NCBI GenBank assembly: GCA_032622095.1
Contig: CP136069.1
Location: forward strand, 101,830,278-101,894,277
Direction of reading: 5' to 3'
Length of the DNA stretch: 64,000 nucleotides
Origin: Siphonodentalium dalli
Taxonomy: Eukaryota > Mollusca > Scaphopoda > Gadilida > Siphonodentaliidae
Shown: positions 13,045-24,068 of the stretch, in pieces
How positions within the stretch are numbered: the stretch's first letter is position 1
How the letters are laid out: every line of letters begins with the position of its first letter
Position numbers and translations under genes: made by a program
The notes under the pieces: model-generated
Told to the model about the DNA's origin: nothing
Seen by the model: the letters and a program-made list of their open reading frames with translations, nothing else
The model's database searches: none

Positions 13045-13215
13045 CAGACAAATTCAATTGATTGATTGATTGATTGTTTATTGCTGATATAATGCAATAC
13101 TTATGTTTATAACAATTACAATACAAGAAGAGTATAACATTATATCACCAGGGGATGTCATAATCTCGAGGGACCGTCTTCCTGACATCCCCTGGCGAAG
13201 ATTTGGTGATCAAGG
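13045..13215 (-). repeat. Probable LINE 3' end with AATAAA and (TCAA)n tail
   Basis: On the minus strand the segment ends CAGCAATAAACAATCAATCA with further CAAT copies, i.e. a polyadenylation-like signal followed by a tetranucleotide tail, as in CR1/L2-type LINE 3' ends. A stem formed by CAGGGGATGTCA and TGACATCCCCTG (13149-13196) lies just upstream. No reverse-transcriptase sequence is attached, so a SINE using the same tail is also possible. Confidence 0.5.
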
Positions 13216-13800
13216 CCCGATTATATAAACAATGTATGTACAATAAACATGTGAGTGATTTAAATGGTGTCTCTGGTCCATAACTAAGCTCTTTTCTTGA
13301 ATGAGTAATTGTTTTTTTGCAGGAGAGATGATGCTCAGATATAAAGGTGAGTCAATTATCTTAATCACATGCTATGGGTCTTATATAGTATCATCATGCG
13401 AGGCATTGGGGTTTCTACAGTCAGTACATCGGGGGTTGTTGCAATTTACTATCAGTTGATAATGGCAGATAGCCTTTTTAGTGTAATCAGCTTTGAATGC
13501 AGATTTTCTCCAGATATATTTCGCATCACAACTGACGTCTGACCAAATGTTAATGAAAGAAAAGACTGGTAGTTCAGAGCTAAATGCTGTTTTCGGAGTT
13601 TGTGATATTAATTGACCATATTGTCTGGTTTTGTTTTTTGACGTTTCAAAATAATTCATAAATAAAAGGCCGCTCGGCCACAGTCTCCCCCGAACCGGTG
13701 GCTTCATTTGGAGCGGAGGCTTTGTAGAAGTATACTATATGGATAAGACACTTGTGCATTGTCTCATTACTGACATGCATACAAATAACCAAATCTTAAA
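13216..13800. other. Unrecognised stretch with a 108-codon minus-strand ORF
   Basis: A minus-strand open frame at 13707-13381 ends in a Cys-containing tail (NPRCTDCRNPNASHDD). I do not recognise it, and no splice or domain evidence supports it as a host exon. It lies directly upstream (minus strand) of the LINE-like tail, so it may be retroelement-derived. Confidence 0.3.
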
Positions 13801-13809
13801 AAAACTCTT

Positions 13810-15110
13810 AAAGTCAAAATATAACCTCAAATTGGCACAAAATGAAGAAAATTACAAGAAAAATAGAATTTTCTAAGTCAAATTCGAACTTTACCTGTGT
13901 CTTGATATGACTGATCCACATAAAAACGGTATTTGCAATTAAAGGATCCAAACTTGAGATATCATCTGGAAACCGAAAAAGTGAGAAATTTTCTATGTAA
14001 AACAAGTCAAAAAAGGGTCACAACTCTCGCAAAAATGGGCGGAGCATACCCATATTCGAACCTGACCTGTACATAGGGCTGATAAACTCACATACCAAAT
14101 TTGGTTCAGATATGATCACACAAACTGAAGTTATCATCCGGAAACCAGAAAATTACAAGATTCTAAGTAAAATAAAAGTCCGCCTCTAAGCGTGGGCTTG
14201 ATACGACCGTTGTTTGCGCATAAAAACCTGTCTTTAGTGCTAGTAAACCTACATACCAAATTTAATTTCATTCAGTACACATTTACTAAAGTTATCATCC
14301 GGAAACCTCAAATTGGCAAAAAATTCTAAGTCAAAAAGGTACATAACTCTGGTGAAAATTGGCGGGCGGAACTCGAATTCGAACTTGACCTGTGTTGTGC
14401 TGGGAGAAAGACACATACCAACTTTGGTTCAGATCAAATAATCCAAACTGGAGTTATCGGTCAGAAACCAAAAATGTTAACCGACGGTCAAATTCTAAGT
14501 CGAAAAAGGGCCGTAACTCATGTAAAAATAATTGGATGTAACTCATATTCGAACTTGGCCTGTATATTTAGCTGGGAAATACACATACCAACTTTGGTTC
14601 AGATCAAATAATCCAAACTGGAGTTATCGATCGGAAACCAAATATGTTAACAGACGGTAAAATTCTAAGTCGAAAAAGGGGCATAACTCTGGTGAAAATT
14701 GGCGGACAGAACCAGAATTCGAACTTGACCTGTCTTTTCTGCTAGTAAACCCACATACCAAATTTAATTTAATTTGGTTCACTCTAACTAAAGTTATCAT
14801 CCGGAAACCTCGGACGCACGGACGCACAGCTGATTATAATAGTCCTCTGAACCCATTCGGTCGGCGGACAATGAGGCGTAACATGAAAAAAAAAGTCGGA
14901 CCGAACCGCAATTAGCATCATGTGGAGAGACCGTCCTAAGGAGATTGCATATAAAAAATTATTGAAATCGGTTCATAGTTGTTCGAGTTATGAGGTCGGA
15001 CGGACGGACACACGGAGGGAGAAAGACGGACGGACGGACGCAGTCAATCCAGTATACCCCCCATTTTCTTGTTTTACAAGGATATTAAAAACTAATCTTG
15101 AATAATCTTT
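13810..15110 (+). repeat. Degraded HINE tandem arrays (subfamily C units, then a second type)
   Basis: Six or seven units of about 150 bp carry CATAACTCTGGTGAAAATTG, ATTCGAACTTGACCTG, CACATACCAAATTT and AAGTTATCATCCGGAAACC. The array ends in GGACGCACGGACGCA (about 14815). A different tail (14880-15060) follows, with GGACGGACGGACACACGG and CAGTCAATCCAGTATACCCC. The units are diverged, and the 5' end is not obvious. Confidence 0.75.
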
Positions 15111-15203
15111 CACATTCAAATTTTACACTCTACTATTGCAAAATTCAAATTTATAGAAAGTTTGAAATTGCATGAAACAGGATTTGTTATGAGAAACAGT
15201 CTG

Positions 15204-15626
15204 AAACAAGAGCTGGGCAGTCGCCTGCGACATACATCATAGGGTGGTCATACACGAAGGACAGATCCTTTTTTTTTTTCAAGCTGTCCTTGAATTGAAT
15301 ATCTCCACCAAATTCCATTGAGATCTGATCGTGTATGGTTGAGACATTAATACGGACAAAACCAATTAAAACTGAACTTTCTTATGGTGAACATTCATAC
15401 CAAATTTCATTGAGATCAGATAACCTGTGACAGATATTTGTAGATGGGCAAAACATCAACATTACGAGATAATGAAGGAAAATAACTGAACAATGGAAAA
15501 TGCAAACAACTGGGTTGATATTTCCAATGAAAGCCATTGTGAAGTGAACATAGATGCCAAATTTCATCAAGATCCTATAACCCCATTTCTAAGATATTCA
15601 GGTGTATGGGCAAAATATTTCAAGAT
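15204..15626 (+). mobile_element. HINE subfamily E-like, 3'-truncated
   Basis: It starts AACAAGAGCTGG followed by the palindrome GCAGTCGCCTGC (15217-15228). The body has GTGAACATTCATACCAAATT, TTCATTGAGATC and GGGCAAAACAT repeats like those of 52217-52970. No microsatellite or 3' hairpin is seen, so the copy appears truncated about 200 bp before the BET exon at 15903. Confidence 0.65.
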
Positions 15627-15725
15627 AAACAAAGATGAACAACTCTAGAAAGGACAACCCACACAAAACAATTAGTATATATTTTATTCTTATATACACA
15701 CCACTGCCAATAACTTGTTACGAGT

Positions 15726-15745
15726 GGGGGGGGGGGGGGGGGGGG
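15726..15745. repeat. G20 homopolymer
   Basis: An uninterrupted run of 20 G in the intron about 90 bp past the donor of the BET exon at 15835. Confidence 0.95.
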
Positions 15746-15834
15746 AGTATAATTAAGAAATGGTCTAAAGTATTTTCATGGTGCGATCATTTATTAGTTG
15801 TATTTGAATGCATCAATTGAAATTTTAAACTTAC

Positions 15835-15903
15835 TTCAGGAGGCATCTGAGCCACTTTTTGCAAGAAATGTTTTTCTAAGTTCTGTGCCATTACTACAAT
15901 ATC
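15835..15903 (-). CDS. BRD2/3/4: BET protein exon: C-terminal helix of bromodomain 1
   Basis: A 69-bp exon of 23 codons, phase 0 at both ends. The acceptor is TTTCAG before 15903, and the donor GAA|GTAAG follows 15835. It encodes DIVVMAQNLEKHFLQKVAQ followed by MPPE, matching the helix C of BET bromodomain 1 (family pattern DDIVLMAxxLEKxFLQKxAQMP). The preceding exon ends NKPGE and this one begins D, restoring the family sequence. It is too short to be found by an ORF length filter and was recognised by its protein sequence and splice sites. A G20 homopolymer lies 90 bp downstream in the intron. Confidence 0.95.
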
Positions 15904-16386
15904 CTGAAATTAAACCAAACAGTATTATAAGGCAGAATGTCAAGAGATTGATCAAAGTGTAAATGTTTATTATAACCACACATACAAATAGTAGAACTGA
16001 ATTAAAACTAAATTTAGAACTGATTTATCCATCTGTTTACAATATGTGAAGATGATTGAGTTATGACATTCCGCATCGGATAGGACCCGGTGTGAAGTAT
16101 ACAAATGATGCAAAAGTTGATTTTTAGTTGATTAAGTGCCAAAATTTGATCAGCAAAAATCCGTCTTTGTAAAATTCGGCAAAATGAGAAATAAAAGTAT
16201 AGAAACGCGAACATTTTTCGCTAAAATATTGTAGTCTATATACCTTTAGACATTTACTATGATAGTGGTATGATTTCTCTGATATAAAGAAGATTTTTTT
16301 TAGATTTATTGTAAAAATAGACAAAACAGCGCAATATTTCATTTTTTTTGCCTCACTTAACCCTTTACCCAACAGAAGGGCCCTAT

Positions 16387-16455
16387 GCCAATGCATTCTC
16401 TTATATATGCGAGTCGACCATAGGTCACCTCGCATATATAAGAGAATGCATTGGC
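16387..16455. repeat. Perfect 27-bp-arm hairpin, copy 1
   Basis: The arms 16387-16413 and 16429-16455 are exact reverse complements (starting GCCAATGCATTCTC), with a 15-base loop. The mirror copy is at 18044-18112. Confidence 0.95.
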
Positions 16456-16496
16456 TTAATACATTAAAAATTATAAAATTGTTAAAGAATTTAAGA

Positions 16497-18009
16497 AACG
16501 AGAGGCCGATCACGATCGGCAGATGTTTAACCCATCCCTTGGCGATAGTAAATTGTTATGATCAGAATCATAATCTTTTAATGTTGAATTATAGAGTATA
16601 CTGTTATGATCTAAAGTAGTATATGACAAATGTACATAATAACCAGTAATAACACAAATTGTTGGAATGTATGAGTCAATATAGAACGGTTAATATAACA
16701 TCTAAACTCTAGAGCCTGTCACCACTATCATAGTGTAAGCAGTTCTATTCATGTTGTTGCAAATTGCCATGTGAGATATCAAAATATTATAATTATTTAT
16801 TTAATGGAAAAGGTTAAAAGACATGGAATGGGTAAAAGGGGTTAAATCACCTATCTCTGCCCTGTTTGGTCCAATGTAGTCCCATCATCCAAGGACTTAG
16901 AGAGCTCCATTGGTCTAGTTAAATAAATTCACATGGCTAAGTTGTGGTTAAAAAGATAGCTAAATCAATTTATCCAATAATTCACTAATCTGTGTCTCTT
17001 ATACAGAGCTAACATATGAGGGCTACCCGGTATAAATAACTCTCAAAGCAATAAACTATATTGTCTTTTATCTTGCTCACAGAGAAGCAGGTATTCATTA
17101 ATTGTAAGTTACTTGGGTTATAATCTGGATAATTCTTAGTTTAAAAAGGGCCATATCTCTGGTATAACAAATTGGATCTAACCCATATTCAAACTCGTTC
17201 TGTATTTTGAGTTGAGAAACTCACATACCAAATTTGGTTCCTATCAGATGAAAAATGGTTGATTTATCGAAGTACATGTATGTGTGAATTATAGGTCAAA
17301 GGACCATAACTCCATTAAAAAAAATCCGATCAAACCCATATTCGAACTCAATCTGTATGTTGGTCTGAGAAACTCATACACCAAATTTGGTTCCAATCAG
17401 ATAAAAAATGTTTGAGTTATGGCAGAATTAATGAATTCTAAGTCGAAAAAGGACCATAACTCCGTAAAAAAAACTCGGATCAAACCCATATTCGAACTCG
17501 ATCTGTATTTTGGGCTGAGAAACTCACATACCAAATTTGGTTCCGATCAGATAAAAAAATGTTTGAGTTATGGCAGAATTCATGAATTCTAAGTCGAAAA
17601 AGGGCCATAACTCCGTAAACAAAAGTCGGATCAAACCCATATTCGAACTCGATCTGTATTTTGGGCCGAGAAACTCACATACCAAATTTGGTTCCGATCA
17701 GATAAAAAATGTTTGAGTTATGGCAGAATGCGTGAATTCTAAGTCGAAAAAGGGCCATAACTCTGTACAAAAAAGTCGGATCAAACCCATATTCGAACTC
17801 GATCTGTATTTTGGGCTGAAAACCCCATATACAATATTTGGTTTTGATCAGGTAAAAAATGTTGAGTTATCGCATTACACGTAAAGTGTCTACGGACGGA
17901 CGGACAGACGGACGGACAGACGGACGGACAGACGGACGGACGAACGACGAGTGGTCAATCCGGACAACGACACTATGTTTACCATACATGGTATGGGTAA
18001 ACATAAAAA
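16497..18009 (+). mobile_element. HINE subfamily B, copy 1
   Basis: The 5' end is AACGAGAGGCCGATCACGAT with a GCCGAT..ATCGGC palindrome, then GATGTTTAACCCATCCC. The body from about 17140 has five units of 140-150 bp (GGGCCATAACTC, CATATTCGAACTCGATCTGT, CACATACCAAATTTGGTTC). These are followed by a GACGGACGGACA tract (17893-17945), GTGGTCAATCCGGACAACGA and a 3' hairpin at 17975-18004 (ATGTTTACCAT..ATGGGTAAACAT), then AAAAA. It is the best complete example of the subfamily. Confidence 0.88.
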
Positions 18010-18043
18010 TGGTAAAAAGTGTTAAAAAAAAGATTTTTTTTAG

Positions 18044-18112
18044 GCCAATGCATTCTCTTATATATGCGAGGCAACCTATGGTCGACTCGCATATATAAGA
18101 GAATGCATTGGC
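18044..18112. repeat. Perfect 27-bp-arm hairpin, copy 2 (inverted relative to copy 1)
   Basis: The arms 18044-18070 and 18086-18112 are identical to those of the hairpin at 16387-16455. The 15-base loop is the near-reverse complement of the first loop (two differences). The two hairpins therefore form an inverted pair inside the piggyBac-like element, flanking the HINE. Confidence 0.95.
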
Positions 18113-19180
18113 ACAGGGCATAACTGTAACTATCACAATGTGGTCAAGGAGCCGGTTCCAATGATATCCATATTTGTATGGTTCTATTGAGACAGACCGA
18201 AGATATTTTAGGCTGTTGAAGCTTTATTTGGCCGGTTTTGGCCGGTTTGTTGGGTAAAGGGTTAATGGGCGATAGATCAATATTGTTTTGACCAAGGATA
18301 TCGTATATAGTCTAGAAAAGTGCGGATATATATACCGCATACGACAATATGCCGAATATGCCATCATATTTAACACGTGATGTGTTATGTAAAATTATTT
18401 CAACCCTCACCCCAAAATTCAGCAAAAAGTCACTGTTTTAGGGAAATTCGGCACAAATGAATACAAAAGCACAGATATTCGAGATATGTTTGTGCTATGA
18501 TATAGCAGGTTACACACTTATAAATACAAAGTAATGAAATGCCATGACTGCGGTGATAGATGTAAAAAATTCTTAAATTTACGTGGAAAATAGACAAAAA
18601 ATCATTCATTTTCAGTTGTTTCGCCCCTCTTAATAGGCGATTATTCAGTATTGCATTGAATGGACATCCCGTATATAGTATAGAAACTTGTGGAAATATA
18701 TACTGCATATGTTTGTATGATAAAGATGTCATTCTTTGCCATATATGATATGTGGTGGTAGATTGTGTCACCCCCACCCCAAAATTCAGAAGAAACAAAA
18801 TCAGTTTTAGAAATTTCGGTATGGCAGAATACAAAAGCACAACTCCGATTATTTTGTGCTATTATATTGAAGTCTACCCACTTCGAGATATACATTCTGA
18901 TAACGTCATGGTATCATTTACAGATGGCAAATTTCTGAGTTTTCTGATGAAAGTAGACCGAAAATCGTGAAATATAAACTTGTTTGCCCCTCTACACGGG
19001 TGATAATTCAATTCCATGTTGAACAATAAATCCAGGACAAACTCTCAAGCGTTGACGAGACACATAATGCATATGAATGTTTTCTGATTGTATCATCTTC
19101 TGTCGCATTTGTTTGGTTACGTTATATTGCACCCATCGCCCCAACAATACAATACATTGCAAGATGAGACAAGCAAGGAA

Positions 19181-19473
19181 TATTCCTATACACATTTATG
19201 CATTATACACATACCTTATCAAGCCGAGGCGTTTGATATATAGTTACTTGAGTTGAAGAAATTACATCATTGTATATGTTTACTTCGCATAATATAGCTT
19301 CACATTTGTATAAGATTATACGTATCGGGAGGTTTAGTTATTGTTAATAACCAGGTTCAGCCACAGTACATGTAACTTGTAACGTGTGTTGCCATTACCA
19401 ACGAAATCATCTGACTAACATGACCATTCCGCTTACATATGTACACCAACAAACAACCGTTTAGACGTTTTGT
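19181..19473. other. Unrecognised intronic stretch
   Basis: Sequence between the tandem repeat and the transposon-ORF fragment. No repeat or exon was recognised. Confidence 0.4.
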
Positions 19474-19665
19474 GTCAAATGTGCTCTGAGTGACATTCCT
19501 ATAGCTTGGAATTTCTCAGCGACATCGCATGCAAAAGGCTGTGTTGATGGTCTTGGTGGAACAGTAAAGCGCCGTGTGTCGGAATATGTGCTCGGACAGA
19601 AACGTTCGGTTCAAACAGCTGAACAATTTGCTGCTGTAGCTAAGGATATATATGTCCCAACATGA
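19474..19665 (+). pseudogene. Fragment of a transposon-encoded protein
   Basis: One frame reads WNFSATSHAKGCVDG, then LGGTVKRRV and TAEQFAAVAKDIY, and ends in a TGA at 19663. The ATSHxKGxxDGxGGTVKR signature is one I associate with repeat-encoded uncharacterised proteins in many animals. I cannot name the superfamily with confidence. There is no start, and the fragment is about 60 residues. Confidence 0.5.
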
Positions 19666-19822
19666 ACATTGTATACGTAAATTCTGAAATAGTGGAAACG
19701 AAAATGGAAATATTTGACAAACAATGGAAACCTAATATTGAGATTAGAGGGATCCCTGGCACCAGAGATGCCCATTATTTCGAGAGCGTGGAGCCATATA
19801 TTGTGAAATATAGATATCGAGG

Positions 19823-21834
19823 AACGAGAGGCCGATCACGATCGGCAGATGTTAACCCATCCCTTGGCGATAGTACCGTACTTACACGCGTTTAGGCCCA
19901 GGGGGCCTTTGTTTTATTTGAGCTCAAAAATCCAAGTGGGCTTAAACTCGGATATGGCCCTTGACAAACCAAAAATACTAAGAAATCGGGACAGTAAAAC
20001 TGATGAAATAGATGAAAGCCGATCTAACGCCGAGTATTGGGAAATATACCCGGCTTCCAGATTAAGTAAGTAATTTTTCAATTAAATGTGAACATTAAAA
20101 TATTATAATAACACTTGTTGTTTTATTGCCCAAAATTCCCAATGTAAGCAGTGTGGGTTATAGGTAAATCCCGTATCTATAGTCTATAGTAGTCTATAAT
20201 TTATATCAATGTTCCTGACGACTTAATCAGATTAGGAAAATAATAAACACGGCGCTTTATTCGTGATCCGTTGTCTACATAGAGGATGTTACAATAGCGA
20301 CTAATTGCATGTTAACAAAAGCCAGTGAGTGACAAAAAGACAAAAAAGACAGTTGTATTTCTGCTAAAACGTATGAAAAAAGCACGTGTTTGAATATTTC
20401 GAGTTATCGCTCCTCAACTGTATATATATACTGTAAAACGTGAACAAAATGCAGTTTTAAAATGTTAATGTCGATAACCTTTATTTTGGTTTCGAGTGCA
20501 TAACGTTGACGTAGTTTGGAAGACATTGTTGTTGAATGACAAGTTCCCCTTCTGCTCCATTATTATACCCACTGTGTGTTTACATAACCAGGAAGCCAGT
20601 TCTTTGTGTTTGGCCACATACATGTAGGAACATACCGACGTTGTCACTGAACACGAAAAATATGTTTTTACAGTACTGTAGTTGGACAGGTGCGCTTTGC
20701 ACGCACATAGCCGTGCATGTCTTTTGAAGCTATACGCCGTTATATTTAATTTCTCGAGTTCGTCAATCTTTTTTTCTGTCTACAAGCTGATAGCAAATAC
20801 TTACTTACCACTGCTGAAATTGAACACAATTTGGGGTGAGCCTAAACTCGAATACCCCTGTGCATGGAATTTGGCCAAAAGATATGGGTGGGCCTAAACA
20901 CGGACAAGGGCTTTGAGTCGGGTCAGTACGGTAAGTTACTCTGATCGGAATCATAAATGAGAGTTTTGATGTTGAATTATAGAGTATACTGTTATGTACT
21001 ATTATAGACAATGTACCTAACACAAATTATTGGAATTTATGGGTCACTCACATTTATATAAGAGAATGCACTGGAACAGGATCTGTAATGCTGCACAACC
21101 ACAGCCTTGGGTTAAATGTGAAAAAGTGACCTGGACATGGAATACTTGGTCAAGAGATTCCAATTTAAGTTTACAATGATAATGTATCAAATTCTACACA
21201 CAACAGCCATCAAGATAAACACCTCATTGCTGACCCATCAGTATCAATTATACAGCAGAGCTGTCAACAAATCACAGGCATTGATTATGTTAAAGGCTGG
21301 CATCTCTATGAAACCAATAACATGTATAATGACCACAGACCATCTGTAGAGGGATTTTCTAGTATCGGATCAAACCCATATTCGAACTCGATCTGTATTT
21401 TGAGTTGAGAAACTCACATACAAAATTTGGTTCCTATCAGTTGAGAAATGGTTTATTTATGGAAGCATGCATGAATTCTATGTCAAAGGGCCATAACTCC
21501 ATTAAAAAATATCAGATCAAACCCATATTCGAACTCGATATGTATTTTGGGCTGAGAAACTCGCATACCAGATTTGGTGCCGTTCAGATAATAAAAAAAT
21601 TTGAGTTCTGGCAGCATGCATGAATTCTAAGTTGAAAAAGGGCCACACCTCCGTTAAAAAAAACTCGGATCAAGCCCATATTCGAACTAGATCTGTATCC
21701 GATCAGATAGAAAATATTTCAGTTATCGCACCATGCGTAAGGTGTCTATAGACAGACAGACAGACGGACTAACGACGAGTGGTCAATCCGGACAATGACA
21801 CTATGTTTACCATACTATGGTATGGGTAAACATA
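19823..21834 (+). mobile_element. HINE subfamily B, copy 2, split by a TA-target TIR element
   Basis: The 5' end AACGAGAGGCCGATCACGAT lies at 19823, and the 5' region resumes at 20934 (GATCGGAATCATAAATGAGAG, as in copy 1 and copy 3). The core units are at 21360-21720, the GACAGACAGACGG tract at 21745-21770, and the 3' hairpin at 21803-21833. Its 3' end directly abuts the next HINE, which starts AACAAGAGC at 21834. Confidence 0.82.
19876..20931. mobile_element. TA-target TIR element, 1.06 kb, non-autonomous
   Basis: The ends are CCGTACTTACACG (left) and CCGTACTGACCCG (read from right), with a second inverted block TTTAGGCCCA slightly further in. TA lies outside both ends. The insertion interrupts the 5' region of HINE-B copy 2, which is continuous in copies 1 and 3. 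About 240 bp of the interior (20010-20200) matches 56110-56350 in the large Tc1-like element. Confidence 0.7.
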
Positions 21835-22715
21835 ACAAGAGCTACGCTGGGCGTGCAAAATACGCCCTCTCTGGGGAAAATTGGCGGATGGAACCCAAAT
21901 TCGAACTTGAGCTGTCTTTTCTCCTAATAAACCGACATACCAAATTTGATTGAAATAGGTTCACTCTAACTAAAGTTATCATCCGGAATTACGTCAAATA
22001 AGGGGCATAACTCCGGTGAAAATTGGCGGACGGAACCCAAATTCGAACTTGAGCTGTCTTTTCTCCTAATAAACCCACATACCAAATTTGATTGAAATCG
22101 GTTCACTCTAACTAAAGTTATCATCCGGACAATAAATTTCAGGGATTTTCTAAGTCAAATTACGTCAAAAAAGGGGCCATAACTCTCGCAAAAATTATCG
22201 GATTAAAACTAAATTCAGACTTGAGCTGTATTTCGATATATGTAATCCACAAAAAAACAGGTTTTGCGTATAAACATTCCAAAATCGAGTTATCATCCGG
22301 AAACCAAAAAACATAAGAAAAAGGGGCATAACTCTGCCAAAAATGGTCGGACAGAACCCAAGTTCGAACTTGACCTGTGTTTTGGTGGGAGAAACTAATA
22401 TACCAAATTTGGATTCATTCCGATAAACTATACTAAAGTTATCATCCGGACAACAAATTTCAAGGATTTTCTAAGTCAAAAAACGTCAAATAAGGGGCAT
22501 AACTCCGGTGAAAATTGGCGGGCGGAACCCAAATTCGAACTTGAACTTACTTTTCGGCTAATAAACCCACATACCAAATTTTATTAAATTTGGTTCACTC
22601 CAACTAAAGTTATCATCCGGAAACCAGGTTAACGGACGCCCGGACGGACGCCCGGACAAACGGACGGACAGACCAATACTATAATACGGCCTTTTTTTTA
22701 AACGGGCGTATAAAA
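21834..22715 (+). mobile_element. HINE subfamily C, copy 1
   Basis: It starts AACAAGAGCTACGCTGGGCG. ATACGCCC at 21860-21867 is the reverse complement of GGGCGTAT at 22704-22711 in the 3' hairpin. The core has about five units with GGGGCATAACTCCGGTGAAA, ATTCGAACTTGAGCTG and AAGTTATCATCCGG, followed by a GGACGCCCGGACGGACGC tract and a T-rich hairpin loop. It is compact and apparently complete at about 880 bp. Confidence 0.85.
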
Positions 22716-22996
22716 AGGAGGAGGAAGATATTCTGCAGTTTTCCTTTATAAGTGGCAAAGTTGTGAAATCGATTCAAGCAGGGGCACCAAAACAGAATGT
22801 ACAATCAGAGGTATCTTATAAAGTAGGCCAATGGGTTTGTAGTTGAGTATGACGCAAAAGAATATTTCGGACAGATAATTGATAGTAAATATGCGGAATT
22901 CGAAATCAGATGCCTCAAGTTGACCGATAGCGGTAAAGCGTATAAATTCGAAGCTGAAGAGGACATATGGTGATGGGGACATTCGGAAACCTATGC

Positions 22997-23117
22997 AGCC
23001 TTCATAATTGGCTACGGCAATCAGCATTGTCGAATCAATTTGCTGAAGCAAACTGGGGCACGGCATACTGTTGCCGTAGCGTATTGCCGAAGCCAAACAA
23101 TCTGAATTAAGAGGGCT
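22997..23117. mobile_element. Small hAT-like MITE (AGCCCT family), copy 1
   Basis: The 121-bp element has short inverted ends (AGCCTT / AGCCCT) and internal palindromic blocks (GCTACGGCAATC ... GATTGCCGAAGC). Degenerate 8-bp flanks share CCTATG. It is homologous along its full length to 35901-36021 and 61101-61221. Confidence 0.75.
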
Positions 23118-23617
23118 GCCTATGGCTAAGGACCCTGTCTTGATCAACAGCCGAGGGCTGTATAGGGTTGAAGTGGAGTAAAAAATTGACATGAACCTAC
23201 CAAATTTGTATTATGTGTTCTTTTTTAATTGAAGTTGAGGAAATTAAATTGATTCTGTTTGTTGAAAATACCTCTTCCTGTGATTTGTGGGAAGGAACGT
23301 AACCTCCGTCACGAAATTACATGTGACCTCGGTCACGGAAAGATCACACGTTAATTCAATTATGTGGAGTACTAAATCCCTAAATTCTTACAGGTATGCA
23401 TATCAAACAATATTCTATATCATTTTGCTATTTGAGATTTAGTGAAGGGTCAATGATGAGATAGAATTTACAGGCAACATTTAGAGATTTCAAAAAGGTG
23501 TCTTTTTTTCATAACCTCACGGTTTACTTTCAAGATCTAATGCTTGAAAAAATCTAAGTTTTCTTAAAATTGTATTCTTTTATACAAAAATATAGATATT
23601 GTTTTATAAAAAACAAT
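23118..23617. other. Intronic stretch, nothing recognised
   Basis: AT-rich sequence with two CGGTCACG-like motifs near 23310-23340. No repeat boundary or exon was identified. Confidence 0.4.
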
Positions 23618-24068
23618 AACGAGAGGCCGATCACGATCGGCAGATGTTAACCCATCCCTTGACAATAAAAATTTACTATGATCGAAATCATAAATGAGAG
23701 TTTTGGTGTTGAATTATAGAGTATACTGTTATGCACTATTATAGACAAATGTACATAACACAAATTATTGGAATTTATGGGTCACTGGCATTTATATAAG
23801 AGAATACTGGCATTTATTAAAGAGAATGCACTGGTACAGGATCTGTAATGCTAAACCACCACAGCCTTGGGTTAAATGTGAAAGGTGTGACCTGGACATG
23901 GAATACTTGGGTTAAGAGAGTCCAATTTAAGTTTACAATAATAATGTGTCAAATTCATCCAACAATATAGTATACAGATAAGCCACCTCACTGCTGACCC
24001 ATTAATATCAATTATATAGCACAGGAATTGTTTATGTTGAACACTGACCTCTCTATTAAACCAATAAT

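Larger units (their letters stand above)
8042..13045 (+). mobile_element. HINE subfamily G, copy 1, split by a hAT element
   Basis: The 5' part (8042-8826) starts ACAAGACACTCAATGACTG. It is homologous over several hundred bases to the copies starting at 30046 and 41924, sharing phrases such as CTACAACTAATGTTGTATCA. The 3' part (12771-13045) continues the same repeat (CCCAAGGACC, ACCAAATATAA, GGTTCTTGAGAAG, then a GACGGA-rich tail). The uninterrupted copy at 43700-43790 joins these two parts directly, proving that the intervening 3.9 kb was inserted later. Confidence 0.8.
16361..18261. mobile_element. piggyBac-like MITE (TTAA target) carrying a HINE
   Basis: A perfect 14-bp TIR CCCTTTACCCAACA is present at both ends. 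TTAA lies directly outside each (16357-16360 and 18262-18265), the strict piggyBac signature. The uninterrupted target is visible in the neighbouring tandem copy (CCCTCTTAATAGGCG near 18630). Without the HINE at 16497-18009 it is about 390 bp long and encodes nothing. Two large perfect hairpins in inverted orientation lie inside it. Confidence 0.9.
16040..19180 (+). repeat. Tandem repeat of about 350 bp, split by a piggyBac-like element
   Basis: Units share GAATACAAAAGCACA, AAAATAGACAAAA, a CACCCCAAAATTCAG block and an end TCGCCCCTCTTAATAGGCGA. Copies: one ending at 16360 and resuming at 18262, one at 18290-18645, one at 18646-18995, and a decayed fourth running to about 19180. The copies differ at many positions, so the array is old. 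Confidence 0.7.

Noticed and set aside
14040-14060. Possible tRNA B-box (TTCGAA-containing phrases recurring through the window)
   Set aside because: The phrase ATTCGAACT(C/T)G is part of the HINE core units; no A-box at correct spacing or cloverleaf could be drawn.
17893-17945. Repeats of GACGGACG and hairpins considered as a CRISPR-like array
   Set aside because: The repeat is a tetranucleotide microsatellite without unique spacers, in a fixed place before each HINE 3' hairpin, in a eukaryotic genome.
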